Assembly (NCBI GenBank): GCA_018376535.1
Contig: JAHABC010000002.1
Location: forward strand, 1-64,000
From: Ruminococcus sp.
Lineage (GTDB): Bacteria; Bacillota; Clostridia; Oscillospirales; Ruminococcaceae
Reading direction: 5' to 3'
Length of the DNA stretch: 64,000 bases
Part shown: positions 35,826 through 43,755 of the stretch, in pieces
Layout of the letters: each line of letters starts with the position of its first letter
Position numbering within the stretch: position 1 is the first letter of the stretch
Notes under the pieces: model-generated
The model's database searches: none
Seen by the model: the letters and a program-made list of their open reading frames with translations, nothing else
What the model was told of the DNA's origin: nothing
Position numbers and translations under genes: made by a program

Positions 35826-36353
35826 TTAATCTTGTTTTTTGGAAGCGTTACTAAGAACTGTCTTTGTTTTTCTAATACCGTCAAGGCTATTCATAAGAGC
35901 CTGTTCCGAATTGAGAAGATTTTTAAAGATAAGTTCATTAGTAGCCTTCTTTAAATCTTCAGATTTTTTTTGAGCATTATTAACAATGTCATCAGCTTTA
36001 GCTTGAGCCTTAGTGATTATAACTTTAGCCTCTTTTAATGCTTGTTGAGTGATATTATTTTCATCTATTAAAGTTTTAACTCTAGCGTCGGTAGTCTGTA
36101 GCAAAGATTTAGAACGTTCTTCAGCAGTACTAATAATATCATTAGCTTTAGCGTTAGCTTCTGCTATAATCTTATCTTTTTCATTGTCCACATACCTAGC
36201 ACGTTTAATTTCTTCTGGGAGGTTTTTACGCATATCCTCTATAATATCTTTAACTTTTTCGGCATCAATAAGACTTTTATTGGCGAAAGGCATAGTTTTG
36301 GCACTGTTCACAAGTTCTTCCAATTGATTAATACTCTCATCGATAGTTTTCAT
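35826..36353 (-). CDS. Coiled-coil protein next to coaD
   Basis: A 175-aa, highly charged protein predicted almost entirely helical, with long heptad-like stretches (DKIIAEANAKANDII, AKVIITKAQAKADDIV) typical of DivIVA-like or V-ATPase H/E-like coiled coils. No catalytic motif. The start at 36353 overlaps the coaD end by 17 bp, indicating translational coupling in the rsmD-coaD operon. A cell division or envelope scaffold role is possible but not shown. Confidence 0.75.
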   Translation of the reverse strand: MKTIDESINQLEELVNSAKTMPFANKSLIDAEKVKDIIEDMRKNLPEEIKRARYVDNEKDKIIAEANAKANDIISTAEERSKSLLQTTDARVKTLIDENNITQQALKEAKVIITKAQAKADDIVNNAQKKSEDLKKATNELIFKNLLNSEQALMNSLDGIRKTKTVLSNASKKQD

Positions 36354-36843
36354 AATCATCACTCTTTCCAATTCTTTTTAAAATATCGTCTAAAATTTCA
36401 GCAGGGACGAAACTGCTTATATCTCCACCGAACATAGCAATCTGTTTTACCACGCTAGAACTAAGGTACATATTCTCAGATGCTGTAGGAATAAACACCG
36501 TTTCTGCCTCAGGATAGAGTTTTCTGTTGGCTAAAGCCATTTGGAACTCATATTCAAAATCGCTAACGGCTCTAAGACCTTTTACTATGGCACACGCTTG
36601 AACTCTTTCCACATAGTCAGCAAGTAGGCCATCTAATATGTCTATTACAACGTTGTCCATGTGACAAGTAACACGTTCTATCATGGTAATTCTTTCGACT
36701 GGTGAAAAACTAGGTTTCTTAGTGGGATTTACAGATACTAATACTATAACTTTATCGAACATTTTAGATGCACGTTTAAAAATATCTACATGACCTACAG
36801 TAACTGGGTCGAAACTTCCAGGGCATACTGCTATTCTTCTCAT
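36337..36843 (-). CDS. coaD: Phosphopantetheine adenylyltransferase
   Basis: A 168-aa nucleotidyltransferase of coenzyme A synthesis. GSFDPVTVGHVDI holds the (T/H)xGH site, NPTKKPSF and the KGLRAVSDFEYEFQMA segment bind substrate, and the ENMYLSSSVVKQIA end holds the second motif. Its start overlaps the rsmD stop by one base. Confidence 0.97.
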   Translation of the reverse strand: MRRIAVCPGSFDPVTVGHVDIFKRASKMFDKVIVLVSVNPTKKPSFSPVERITMIERVTCHMDNVVIDILDGLLADYVERVQACAIVKGLRAVSDFEYEFQMALANRKLYPEAETVFIPTASENMYLSSSVVKQIAMFGGDISSFVPAEILDDILKRIGKSDDYENYR

Positions 36844-37394
36844 TATAGTATCTCCTCTAAACCGTAGGTGTACAGAGTAACTTCTGTCTTACCATAGGAA
36901 TATTTTTTCTTTAGTTTTAAATCGCCAATGCTTTGTGGTAACTGTAGATACTTTTCATGTTCGCAGACTACTTTTGCACCGTTATTAAGTTTATCTTTTA
37001 GAATGTGTAGTATAGGGGATAGCAAATCTTTAGAGTATGGAGGGTCTAATATTACTATATCGAACTTTTGCGAAGTAGTCTTAATGAAGTCTAAGCTATC
37101 CATGTTAAAAATTTTAGCTTGTTTGGAAAATCCTACGCTTTGAATGTTTTCCCTAGTGCAATCAATAGATGCCTTAGATTTATCTACAAAGAACACTAAG
37201 TTAGCACCTCTGCTAATAGCCTCTATACCCATTTGACCACTTCCAGAAAATAGGTCTAGTACGGTAGCACCTTCGACATCAAATTGAATGGCTGAATATA
37301 TTGCTTCTTTTACCTTATCAGTAGTTGGACGAACGTCTAAACCTTCAAGAGTTTTTAGCTTTCTGCCCCTAGCAGAACCTGTTATAATTCTCAT
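36843..37394 (-). CDS. rsmD: 16S rRNA (guanine(966)-N2)-methyltransferase
   Basis: A 183-aa SAM-dependent methyltransferase. The family start MRIITGSARGRKLKT, SAM motif VLDLFSGSGQMGIEA and catalytic DPPYS (ILDPPY) are seen. It modifies the small ribosomal subunit. rsmD followed by coaD is a common pairing. Confidence 0.96.
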   Translation of the reverse strand: MRIITGSARGRKLKTLEGLDVRPTTDKVKEAIYSAIQFDVEGATVLDLFSGSGQMGIEAISRGANLVFFVDKSKASIDCTRENIQSVGFSKQAKIFNMDSLDFIKTTSQKFDIVILDPPYSKDLLSPILHILKDKLNNGAKVVCEHEKYLQLPQSIGDLKLKKKYSYGKTEVTLYTYGLEEIL

Positions 37395-37459
37395 AAAAAT
37401 ATACCTCTATAACTAATTTTATTAAGGTCTGCACCTATAACAAACCATTTAATATAATT

Positions 37460-37488
37460 ATTATATACTAAAAAACTCAATTTGTCTA
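37460..37488 (-). promoter_or_regulatory. rsmD-coaD operon promoter
   Basis: Minus-strand TAGACA (37488-37483) and TATAAT (37465-37460), 17-bp spacer. Confidence 0.75.
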
Positions 37489-37541
37489 TAGTATACAGTT
37501 AAGTATTTTGCACTAATATTTTAAAATATTTTAATTAAATA

Positions 37542-37570
37542 TTGCCTTTAGTAAAAAAATAGAGTATAAT
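37542..37570 (+). promoter_or_regulatory. DUF951-prfA operon promoter
   Basis: TTGCCT (37542-37547) and TATAAT (37565-37570), 17-bp spacer. Confidence 0.7.
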
Positions 37571-37615
37571 GTTATAGTATAGGCAAATTTTAAACTTATC
37601 GAAAGTGGTGATGGC

Positions 37616-37801
37616 GTGAATATTCAACCTAATGATGTTTTAACTATGAAAAAAAATCACCCTTGTGGTGAAAATAAGATGCTAGTATTACGCTCTGGTG
37701 TGGATTTTAGAGTTCGTTGCCTTAAATGTTCAAGAGAGTTTATTATCCCACGCAGTAAATTGGAAAAGAATGTGAAACAGGTTTCTAAGCCTATACTTTA
37801 A
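37616..37801 (+). CDS. DUF951-family protein
   Basis: A 61-aa protein of the DUF951 family: DVLTMKKNHPCGENKM, then RVRCLKCSREFIIPR. Cys residues (HPCG, RCLKC) suggest a small metal-binding or nucleic-acid-binding fold; function unknown. GTG start with a GTGGTG-type ribosome site. It precedes prfA by 23 bp. Confidence 0.88.
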   Translation: MNIQPNDVLTMKKNHPCGENKMLVLRSGVDFRVRCLKCSREFIIPRSKLEKNVKQVSKPIL

Positions 37802-37824
37802 TTTTTTTGTAAGGAGATTTTTTT

Positions 37825-38898
37825 ATGTTTGAAAAATTGCAGTTGATGGAAAAACGCTTAGATGAGCTTAATCAAAAACTATCCGACCCTAACGTCGTAA
37901 ACGATACTAAACAGTACGCTGAGTTGATGCGTGAACACAAACAGTTAACACCTATTATCGAAAAGTTTAAAGAGTATTGCTCTGCTAAAAATAACTTCGA
38001 TGAGGCTAAGGAACTCTTGGACGCTGGTGGCTTGGATAAGGAACTTAAAGAAATGGCTCAAGCTGAATTGGAAGAAAGTAAAGAACTTATGGAGAAGTTT
38101 ACTAATGAATTAAAGATTATGCTACTCCCTCATGACCCTAATGACGATAAAAACGTTATTATTGAAATCCGTGGTGGTGCTGGTGGTGAGGAGGCATCTT
38201 TATTTGCAAACTCTCTATACAGAATGTATACTATGTATGCCGAAAGTAAGGGTTGGAAACAAGAAATCTTGAGTGCTAATCCAACTGAATTGGGTGGTTT
38301 TAAGGAAATAAGTTTCTCCATAGAGGGCGAAGGTGCGTACTCTCGTTTGAAGTACGAAAGTGGTGTGCATAGAGTTCAACGTGTGCCAGAAACAGAAAGT
38401 CAAGGTAGAATACACACATCTACAGTTACAGTAGCAGTTCTTGTAGAGGCTGACGAAGTGGAACTTGAAATAAATCCTAGTGACCTTAAAATAGATGTGT
38501 TCCGTGCATCTGGTGCAGGTGGACAACATATCAATAAGACAGAGTCTGCCGTTAGAATTACTCACCTACCTACTGGCGTGGTTGTAGAATGTCAAGACGA
38601 ACGTTCTCAATACAAGAACAAAGACCGTGCTATGAAAATCTTGCGTTCAAGATTGTACGATAGCCTCCTTGCTGAACAGAATGAAAAGATAGCATCTGAA
38701 AGACGTTCTCAAGTTGGTACTGGCGACAGAAGTGAACGTATTAGAACTTATAACTATCCACAAGGTAGATTTACCGACCATAGGATTGGTTTAACTCTAT
38801 ATCAACTAGAAAGTATCCTAAACGGTAACTTGGACGAGGTCTTTGATGCTCTTGCTACTGCTGACCAAGCTCAAAAGTTGGCTATGCAAGAAGAGTAA
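37825..38898 (+). CDS. prfA: Peptide chain release factor 1
   Basis: A 357-aa RF1 that ends translation at UAA and UAG. The peptidyl-tRNA hydrolysis motif GGQ lies in RASGAGGQHINKTESAV; the codon-recognition motif region precedes it (VPETESQGRIHTS). Length is normal for RF1. TAAGGAG precedes the ATG. Confidence 0.97.
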   Translation: MFEKLQLMEKRLDELNQKLSDPNVVNDTKQYAELMREHKQLTPIIEKFKEYCSAKNNFDEAKELLDAGGLDKELKEMAQAELEESKELMEKFTNELKIMLLPHDPNDDKNVIIEIRGGAGGEEASLFANSLYRMYTMYAESKGWKQEILSANPTELGGFKEISFSIEGEGAYSRLKYESGVHRVQRVPETESQGRIHTSTVTVAVLVEADEVELEINPSDLKIDVFRASGAGGQHINKTESAVRITHLPTGVVVECQDERSQYKNKDRAMKILRSRLYDSLLAEQNEKIASERRSQVGTGDRSERIRTYNYPQGRFTDHRIGLTLYQLESILNGNLDEVFDALATADQAQKLAMQEE

Positions 38899-38899
38899 T

Positions 38900-39030
38900 T
38901 CAATTAATATATAATAATTAATAAATAATAATTGTTATATGTTATTAATTAATATATAACAGTTAATAAATAACAATTAATAAGTAATAATTAATAATTA
39001 TTATATATTATTTATTAACTATTAATTATT
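38900..39030. repeat. A/T-only intergenic repeat, copy 2
   Basis: About 130 bp of TTAATATATAATAATTAATAA-type blocks in both orientations, able to form long imperfect hairpins, between prfA and tsaC. Confidence 0.75.
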
Positions 39031-39044
39031 TAGTGGTGCTTAAT

Positions 39045-40070
39045 ATGAAAACTTTAATACTATCTACTAGCAATGAGGATTTGCTCAAAGCTAGTGAACT
39101 TTTAAAAAATGGTAAAGTTGTGGGTATTCCTACAGAAACTGTATACGGTTTGGGTGCAGATGCTACTAATCCATTAGCCGTTAAGGAAATATTTAAGGCT
39201 AAAGGCAGACCTATGGATAATCCTTTGATAGTTCATATATCTAAAGTGGAGGACGCTAATAGGTTCGCTAAGAACATTCCTACACTATTTTTCGATTTGG
39301 CTGAAAAGTTCTGGGGTGGCCCTTTAACTATGATTGTCCCTAAAAAAGATATCATACCTTATGAAACTTCGGGTGGCTTAGATACCGTAGGTATCAGAAT
39401 GCCATCTCACCCTATTGCCAGAAAGTTAATAGAACTCTCTGGAGTGCCTATATCTGCTCCATCGGCGAATACTTCAGGCTATCCTAGTCCTACTACTGCT
39501 CAACACGTTCTACACGATATGGACGGCAAAATATCCGCTATTGTAGATGGTGGACAGTGTTCGGTTGGTGTGGAAAGTACTGTAATATCCTTTGACGATA
39601 ACTCTACTGTTAGAGTTCTTCGCCCAGGGTTTATTACTCCTGAAGATTTAAAGTCTGTAGCTAAGAACGTTATCTTGGATAAGGGTATTCTATCCGAAAT
39701 AGATGCTAGTGAGAAAGTTGCGTCCCCTGGTATGAAGTACAAACACTATTCGCCATCGGCTGACGTTAAAATTTTAGATGGCTCTATTGATGGCTTTATA
39801 GACTATGTATCTAAACATAACTTTGATGGCGTGTATTCACTGGTCTTTGAAGATGATGTCTCTAAGATATCTAACTTGCATATAAAGTATCTAACCTATG
39901 GAAATTCCGACTTGGAACACGCTCAACAGATTTTTTCTAAACTCCGTGAGTTAGATACTCTTAACGCTAAAACTGTATATATTAGAAAACCTAATATCAA
40001 TGGTGTAGGATTGGCAGTCTATAACAGACTTATCCGTGCATCTGGCTTTGAGGTGATTGAAATTGAGTAG
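39045..40070 (+). CDS. tsaC: Threonylcarbamoyl-AMP synthase (Sua5 type)
   Basis: A 341-aa enzyme of the tRNA t6A pathway. The YrdC domain spans residues 1-200 (PTETVYGLGADAT, KGRPMDNPLIVHI, GTVGIRMPSHP-like text) and is followed by a Sua5 C-terminal domain (SPGMKYKHYSP linker), so it is the long form. ATG at 39045 follows AGTGGTG. It overlaps coaE by 8 bp. Confidence 0.94.
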   Translation: MKTLILSTSNEDLLKASELLKNGKVVGIPTETVYGLGADATNPLAVKEIFKAKGRPMDNPLIVHISKVEDANRFAKNIPTLFFDLAEKFWGGPLTMIVPKKDIIPYETSGGLDTVGIRMPSHPIARKLIELSGVPISAPSANTSGYPSPTTAQHVLHDMDGKISAIVDGGQCSVGVESTVISFDDNSTVRVLRPGFITPEDLKSVAKNVILDKGILSEIDASEKVASPGMKYKHYSPSADVKILDGSIDGFIDYVSKHNFDGVYSLVFEDDVSKISNLHIKYLTYGNSDLEHAQQIFSKLRELDTLNAKTVYIRKPNINGVGLAVYNRLIRASGFEVIEIE

Positions 40071-40689
40071 ATTTATAAATACTGAAAAACCTTTAATAGT
40101 AGGTTTAACAGGTCAAACTGGTGCTGGTAAGACTACAGTATCGGAAATGTTTATGGAAAATGAGTTCTATATTATCAATGCAGATATGGTCGCTAGATTG
40201 GTTATGTCTAAAGGTTCGGCTTGTCTTAACGATGTGGTTAGTGCCTTTGGCTTAGATATCCTTAATCAAGATGGCGAACTTAATCGCAAAAAGTTGGCAG
40301 ATATAGTGTTCAACGATAAACTTCAACTTGATAAACTTAATGCTATTACATATCCATACATTTTGGAACAGATTCAAAAGATGATTAACAGTGCGTTAAC
40401 TTTCTGTTCTAATAAGATTCTAATAGATGCTCCTACTCTCTTTGAAAGTGGTTGCAACAGATTATGCGATAAAGTAGTATCTGTAGTGGCTAATAAGGAT
40501 TTAAGAGTACGCAGAATTATCGCTCGTGATAACTTAACTAAATCACAAGCCGAAAGTAGAATTAAATCTCAATTAGATGAGAACTTCTTTAGAACTCATT
40601 CCGATTATATTATAGAAAATAACTCATCTAAAGAAGATTTGCAACTTAAATCTTTAGAAGTTATATCGCAAATAGTAATTAAAAAATAA
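40063..40689 (+). CDS. coaE: Dephospho-CoA kinase
   Basis: A 208-aa kinase, last step of coenzyme A synthesis. P-loop GLTGQTGAGKTTV, NADMVARLV and DAPTLFESG are family motifs. TTG at 40063 is chosen because GAGGTG (40050-40055) lies 7 bp upstream; the TTG at 40057 is too close. The start lies inside the tsaC end. Confidence 0.92.
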   Translation: MSRFINTEKPLIVGLTGQTGAGKTTVSEMFMENEFYIINADMVARLVMSKGSACLNDVVSAFGLDILNQDGELNRKKLADIVFNDKLQLDKLNAITYPYILEQIQKMINSALTFCSNKILIDAPTLFESGCNRLCDKVVSVVANKDLRVRRIIARDNLTKSQAESRIKSQLDENFFRTHSDYIIENNSSKEDLQLKSLEVISQIVIKK

Positions 40690-40707
40690 TATCTTATTAT
40701 TGAATAT

Positions 40708-40786
40708 AAAAACGGTTCTAAACTCAATTAGAACCGTTTTTTAATGTGTATATAAACTATTATTTATTATATATTAATTATTATTT
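40708..40786. repeat. Terminator-plus-AT repeat, copy A
   Basis: A hairpin AAAACGGTTCTA / TAGAACCGTTTT followed by AATGTGTATATAAACTATTA and A/T-rich text. The same ~80 bp recurs at 41367-41448. The hairpin is a terminator for the convergent coaE and yoeB genes. Confidence 0.85.
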
Positions 40787-41045
40787 AATATTCGTAATGT
40801 CCTTTGCAAGCAATAATCCATAGATTTCCATATTCGTCTATATTATAGACCAATCTGTTTTCATGGTCAATACGTCTGCTCCATGCTTTACGATATTTTA
40901 AAGCCTCAGGGTGACCTATTCCTTTAGATATTCCATTGCGTTCTATGTCTTTTACTAACTCATTAATTTTTTTTAAGACTTTTTTATCTTGCATTTGCCA
41001 ATATAGATAATCGTCCCATGCTCTGTCGGACCATAATTTATTCAT
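40785..41045 (-). CDS. yoeB: Toxin YoeB (mRNA interferase)
   Basis: An 86-aa RelE-superfamily toxin that cuts mRNA on the ribosome. Family text: NKLWSDRAWDDYLYWQMQDKK, INELVKDIERN, SRRIDHENRLVY and ACKGHYEY, including the catalytic Glu, Arg and C-terminal His. Length matches YoeB (84-88 aa). The ATG at 41045 overlaps the antitoxin stop region by 8 bp, the normal coupling. Confidence 0.94.
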   Translation of the reverse strand: MNKLWSDRAWDDYLYWQMQDKKVLKKINELVKDIERNGISKGIGHPEALKYRKAWSRRIDHENRLVYNIDEYGNLWIIACKGHYEY

Positions 41046-41292
41046 CTTCCACCTCAATAAGTTCATGAGATTGCCCTTTTCCACTTGATAATTGTTCTAT
41101 ACTTCTGTCAAGCATAGCAAGATATTCTGAATTATTAACCATTTTCATAATTTTGTTATATTGTTCAAGGCTCATTATTACAACATTTTTCTCATTTTTT
41201 CTAGTAACTATAACAGTTTCGTTGTTATCAGTAGCCTCATCGCAATATGTTTTTAGCTTATTACGAATAGTTGAATAGTTTACAGCTAACAT
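41038..41292 (-). CDS. yefM: Antitoxin YefM (Phd family)
   Basis: An 84-aa antitoxin that binds YoeB and represses the operon. N-terminal Phd/YefM DNA-binding fold (AVNYSTIRNKLKTYCDEA, ETVIVTRKNEKNVVIMSLEQYN), acidic C-terminus for toxin binding. ATG at 41292 follows GAAAGGTGG. A perfect 16-bp palindrome upstream is its probable operator. Confidence 0.94.
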   Translation of the reverse strand: MLAVNYSTIRNKLKTYCDEATDNNETVIVTRKNEKNVVIMSLEQYNKIMKMVNNSEYLAMLDRSIEQLSSGKGQSHELIEVEDE

Positions 41293-41316
41293 ACAAATAC
41301 CACCTTTCAAGAAATT

Positions 41317-41332
41317 GTACAATATATTGTAC
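41317..41332. promoter_or_regulatory. YefM operator palindrome
   Basis: GTACAATATATTGTAC is a perfect palindrome with TGTAC-type half-sites like those bound by YefM, placed 5-20 bp after the -10 box. Confidence 0.85.
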
Positions 41333-41336
41333 TATT

Positions 41337-41365
41337 ATTATATCATTATTTTTTTAAAATGTCAA
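41337..41365 (-). promoter_or_regulatory. yefM-yoeB promoter
   Basis: Minus-strand TTGACA (41365-41360) and TATAAT (41342-41337), 17-bp spacer. It lies directly next to repeat copy B. Confidence 0.9.
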
Positions 41366-41366
41366 T

Positions 41367-41448
41367 AAAAACGATTCTAAAAATTAAATTAGAACCGTTT
41401 TTTTAATGTGTATATAAACTATTATTTATTATATATTAGTTATTATTT
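41367..41448. repeat. Terminator-plus-AT repeat, copy B (smpB 3' end)
   Basis: A near-identical partner of 40708-40786; the hairpin AAAACGATTCTA / TAGAACCGTTTT serves as smpB terminator and the A/T part includes the last codons of smpB. Confidence 0.85.
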
Positions 41449-41900
41449 AGTTTAAGAGCTCTATCGATTTGACGTTTAGCATCACGTTTAGCAGAAGCAT
41501 CTCTTTTATCGTGGAGTTTTTTACCCTTACACAATCCAAGTTGAACCTTTACACGACTATCTTTAAAGTATAACGATAGAGGAATTAACGTCAAGCCATC
41601 TTGTTTTAGAGTTCCGTAAAGTTTGTCTATTTCCTTACGATGTAGTAATAGCTTTCTAACTCGTAGGGGGTCACGATTGAATATATTACCCTTTTCATAT
41701 GGTGAAATGTGCATACCCTTTATAAAGAGTTCACCCTTATCTATTGAACACCAGCTATCTTTTAGATTTACACTACCGTTTCTAATAGATTTAACTTCTG
41801 TACCTATTAGTTCTATACCAGCCTCGAAAGTTTCAAGCACGAAGTATTCGTGTCTAGCCTTACGATTTTCGGTGATTTGTTTAGTACCTTTACTTCTCAA
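41436..41900 (-). CDS. smpB: tmRNA-binding protein SmpB
   Basis: A 154-aa protein for ribosome rescue with tmRNA. Family text: ITENRKARHEYFVLETFEAG, GTEVKSIRNGSVNLKD, PYEKGN and the basic tail KLHDKRDASAKRDAKRQIDRA. TTG at 41900 is preferred because GGGAAGTG lies 6 bp upstream; the GTG at 41909 is inside that site. The 3' end lies in repeat copy B. Confidence 0.96.
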   Translation of the reverse strand: MRSKGTKQITENRKARHEYFVLETFEAGIELIGTEVKSIRNGSVNLKDSWCSIDKGELFIKGMHISPYEKGNIFNRDPLRVRKLLLHRKEIDKLYGTLKQDGLTLIPLSLYFKDSRVKVQLGLCKGKKLHDKRDASAKRDAKRQIDRALKLNNN

Positions 41901-41922
41901 AAAAATCACTTCCCAAACATTA

Positions 41923-42077
41923 TCAATTAATAATTAATAAATAACATATAATAATTATTATTTATTAATTATTATATGTTAATTAATAGCGTGTAACAAT
42001 TATTATTTATTAATTATTATGTGTTGATTAATAGCGTATAACAATTATTATTTATTAATTATTATATATTAATTGTA
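41923..42077. repeat. A/T-only repeat with 45-bp tandem unit
   Basis: Two and a half copies of a 45-bp unit built of CAATTATTATTTATTAATTA then TTAATAGCGTGTAA (second copy GCGTATAA); the GCGT words are 45 bp apart (near 41990 and 42035). Confidence 0.8.
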
Positions 42078-43325
42078 TTATTCTCTAATTTGACCATTAC
42101 CTAAGATAACATACTTAGTAGTAGTTAAAGCAAGTAATCCCATAGGTCCACGAGCGTGTAGCTTTTGTGTGGATATACCTATTTCAGCACCAAAACCGAA
42201 CTCAAAGCCATCTGTAAAACGTGTAGATGCGTTTACATATACTGATGAGGAATCTACCATTTGAGTAAACTTTCTGGAGTTTTCATAGTTTTCAGTGATA
42301 ATACTTTCAGAGTGTTTAGTGCTGTATGTATTTATATGTTCAATAGCCTCATCTATGGAGTTTACTACCTTTATAGATATTATACTATCTAAATATTCAG
42401 TACCCCAATCTTCTGGAGTCGCTGGAACTATTCCATCTACTAACCTTTGAACTACCTCATCACCACGAATTTCTACTCCATGTGATTTTAAATTCTCACA
42501 TATTGCTGGGATAACCTTTTCTGCTATGTTTCTATGTATTACCAAACTTTCACAAGCGTTGCAAACTCCTAAACGTTGAGTTTTTGCATTTTCTATAATC
42601 TTTACGGCTTTTTGGATATTTGCAAACTCATCTACATATACATGACAGTTTCCTGTACCAGTTTCTATAGTTGGTATAGTACTATTTTCTACTACGGTCT
42701 TAATTAAACCAGAGCCACCTCTTGGGATTAAAACGTCTATATATTGATTAAGTTGCATCATTTTAGTAGCAGTTTCCCTAGAGGTATCTGTTAATAACTG
42801 AACGCTATCCATAGGTAGATTTACGCTATCTAAGGCATTACGGATAGTATCTACAATAGCCTTGTTAGAGTGAAAAGCATCGCTACCACCACGGAGTATA
42901 GTTGCGTTACCAGTCTTAAAGCATAGACTAAAAGCATCGGCAGTAACGTTAGGACGGCTCTCAAAGATTATTCCAATTACACCCAAAGGAACTCTCCTTT
43001 GAGAGATTTCCAAGCCGTTAGGTCTAATCCAAGCCGATATAGTTTGACCGATAGGGTCATCTAGTGATATAACTTTTCTTATACCGTCAGCCATAGCTTT
43101 AATTCTGTCAGTATTCAATTTAAGTCTATCTATTAGAGAGTCCTTTACTCCCTTTTTGATAGCTTTTTCAACGTCCAATTCGTTAGCAGATAGTATAGCA
43201 TCTACATTTTCTACTAAGGCTTTAGCTACTACTTGTAAGCCTAAGTTTTTCTCTTTTTGACCTAAAGAGTTTAAAATCATAGCAGATTTTTTAGCTCTTT
43301 GTCCTAAAATTTCCAAAGATTCCAT
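42078..43325 (-). CDS. proA: Gamma-glutamyl phosphate reductase
   Basis: A 415-aa NADPH-dependent enzyme of proline synthesis. Family features: GVIGIIFESRPNVTADA, RGGSDAFHSN, the catalytic Cys in RLGVCNACESLV and the C-terminal FTDGFEFGFGAEIGISTQ region. It starts 28 bp after the MIF-like gene and is probably in the same transcript. No proB is in the window. Confidence 0.97.
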   Translation of the reverse strand: MESLEILGQRAKKSAMILNSLGQKEKNLGLQVVAKALVENVDAILSANELDVEKAIKKGVKDSLIDRLKLNTDRIKAMADGIRKVISLDDPIGQTISAWIRPNGLEISQRRVPLGVIGIIFESRPNVTADAFSLCFKTGNATILRGGSDAFHSNKAIVDTIRNALDSVNLPMDSVQLLTDTSRETATKMMQLNQYIDVLIPRGGSGLIKTVVENSTIPTIETGTGNCHVYVDEFANIQKAVKIIENAKTQRLGVCNACESLVIHRNIAEKVIPAICENLKSHGVEIRGDEVVQRLVDGIVPATPEDWGTEYLDSIISIKVVNSIDEAIEHINTYSTKHSESIITENYENSRKFTQMVDSSSVYVNASTRFTDGFEFGFGAEIGISTQKLHARGPMGLLALTTTKYVILGNGQIRE

Positions 43326-43353
43326 TTAAAAAAGTCCTTTCTAAAAAATATTG

Positions 43354-43695
43354 TTAAAAGTTGTTACCGTTCCAGCCCCAATAAGATACTTCCTCATACT
43401 TTACATATATTTGATTAGGTAGTATGTTTAACTCATTAGATATTATATCAGTAATAGTGGAAGTCATAGTATCGTAGGCACTAGGTTGAGCCTTTCCAAA
43501 TAGTTGAACTTCTACCATTGCCATAGGTTTGGAATTATCTCCTTGGAAGTACATTCTTTGACCATCTGTAAAGTTCAACATTAGCCAACTTTCCGACTTT
43601 CCTAAAATCTTGATGGCATCGCCAAACTTAGATTTAATACTTTCCTCATTACTTTTAGATATCTTTACGTTAGTAACTGTATTTATGTATGGCAT
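43354..43695 (-). CDS. MIF-like tautomerase
   Basis: A 113-aa protein like macrophage migration inhibitory factor: Pro directly after the initiator Met (catalytic base), Lys near residue 33 (SKFGDAIKILGKS), MLNFTDGQRMYFQGD and a C-terminal SYWGWNGNNF like the MIF end. Such proteins tautomerise phenylpyruvate or related keto-enol compounds. It heads a transcript with proA and has a consensus promoter. The physiological substrate is unknown. Confidence 0.85.
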   Translation of the reverse strand: MPYINTVTNVKISKSNEESIKSKFGDAIKILGKSESWLMLNFTDGQRMYFQGDNSKPMAMVEVQLFGKAQPSAYDTMTSTITDIISNELNILPNQIYVKYEEVSYWGWNGNNF

Positions 43696-43721
43696 AATTA
43701 ACCTCCCATAGTTTTCTTTTG

Positions 43722-43750
43722 ATTATACTACAAACGTCAAAAAAAGTCAA
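43722..43750 (-). promoter_or_regulatory. Promoter of MIF-like gene and proA
   Basis: Minus-strand TTGACT (43750-43745) and TATAAT (43727-43722), 17-bp spacer. Confidence 0.8.
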
Positions 43751-43755
43751 CAATA

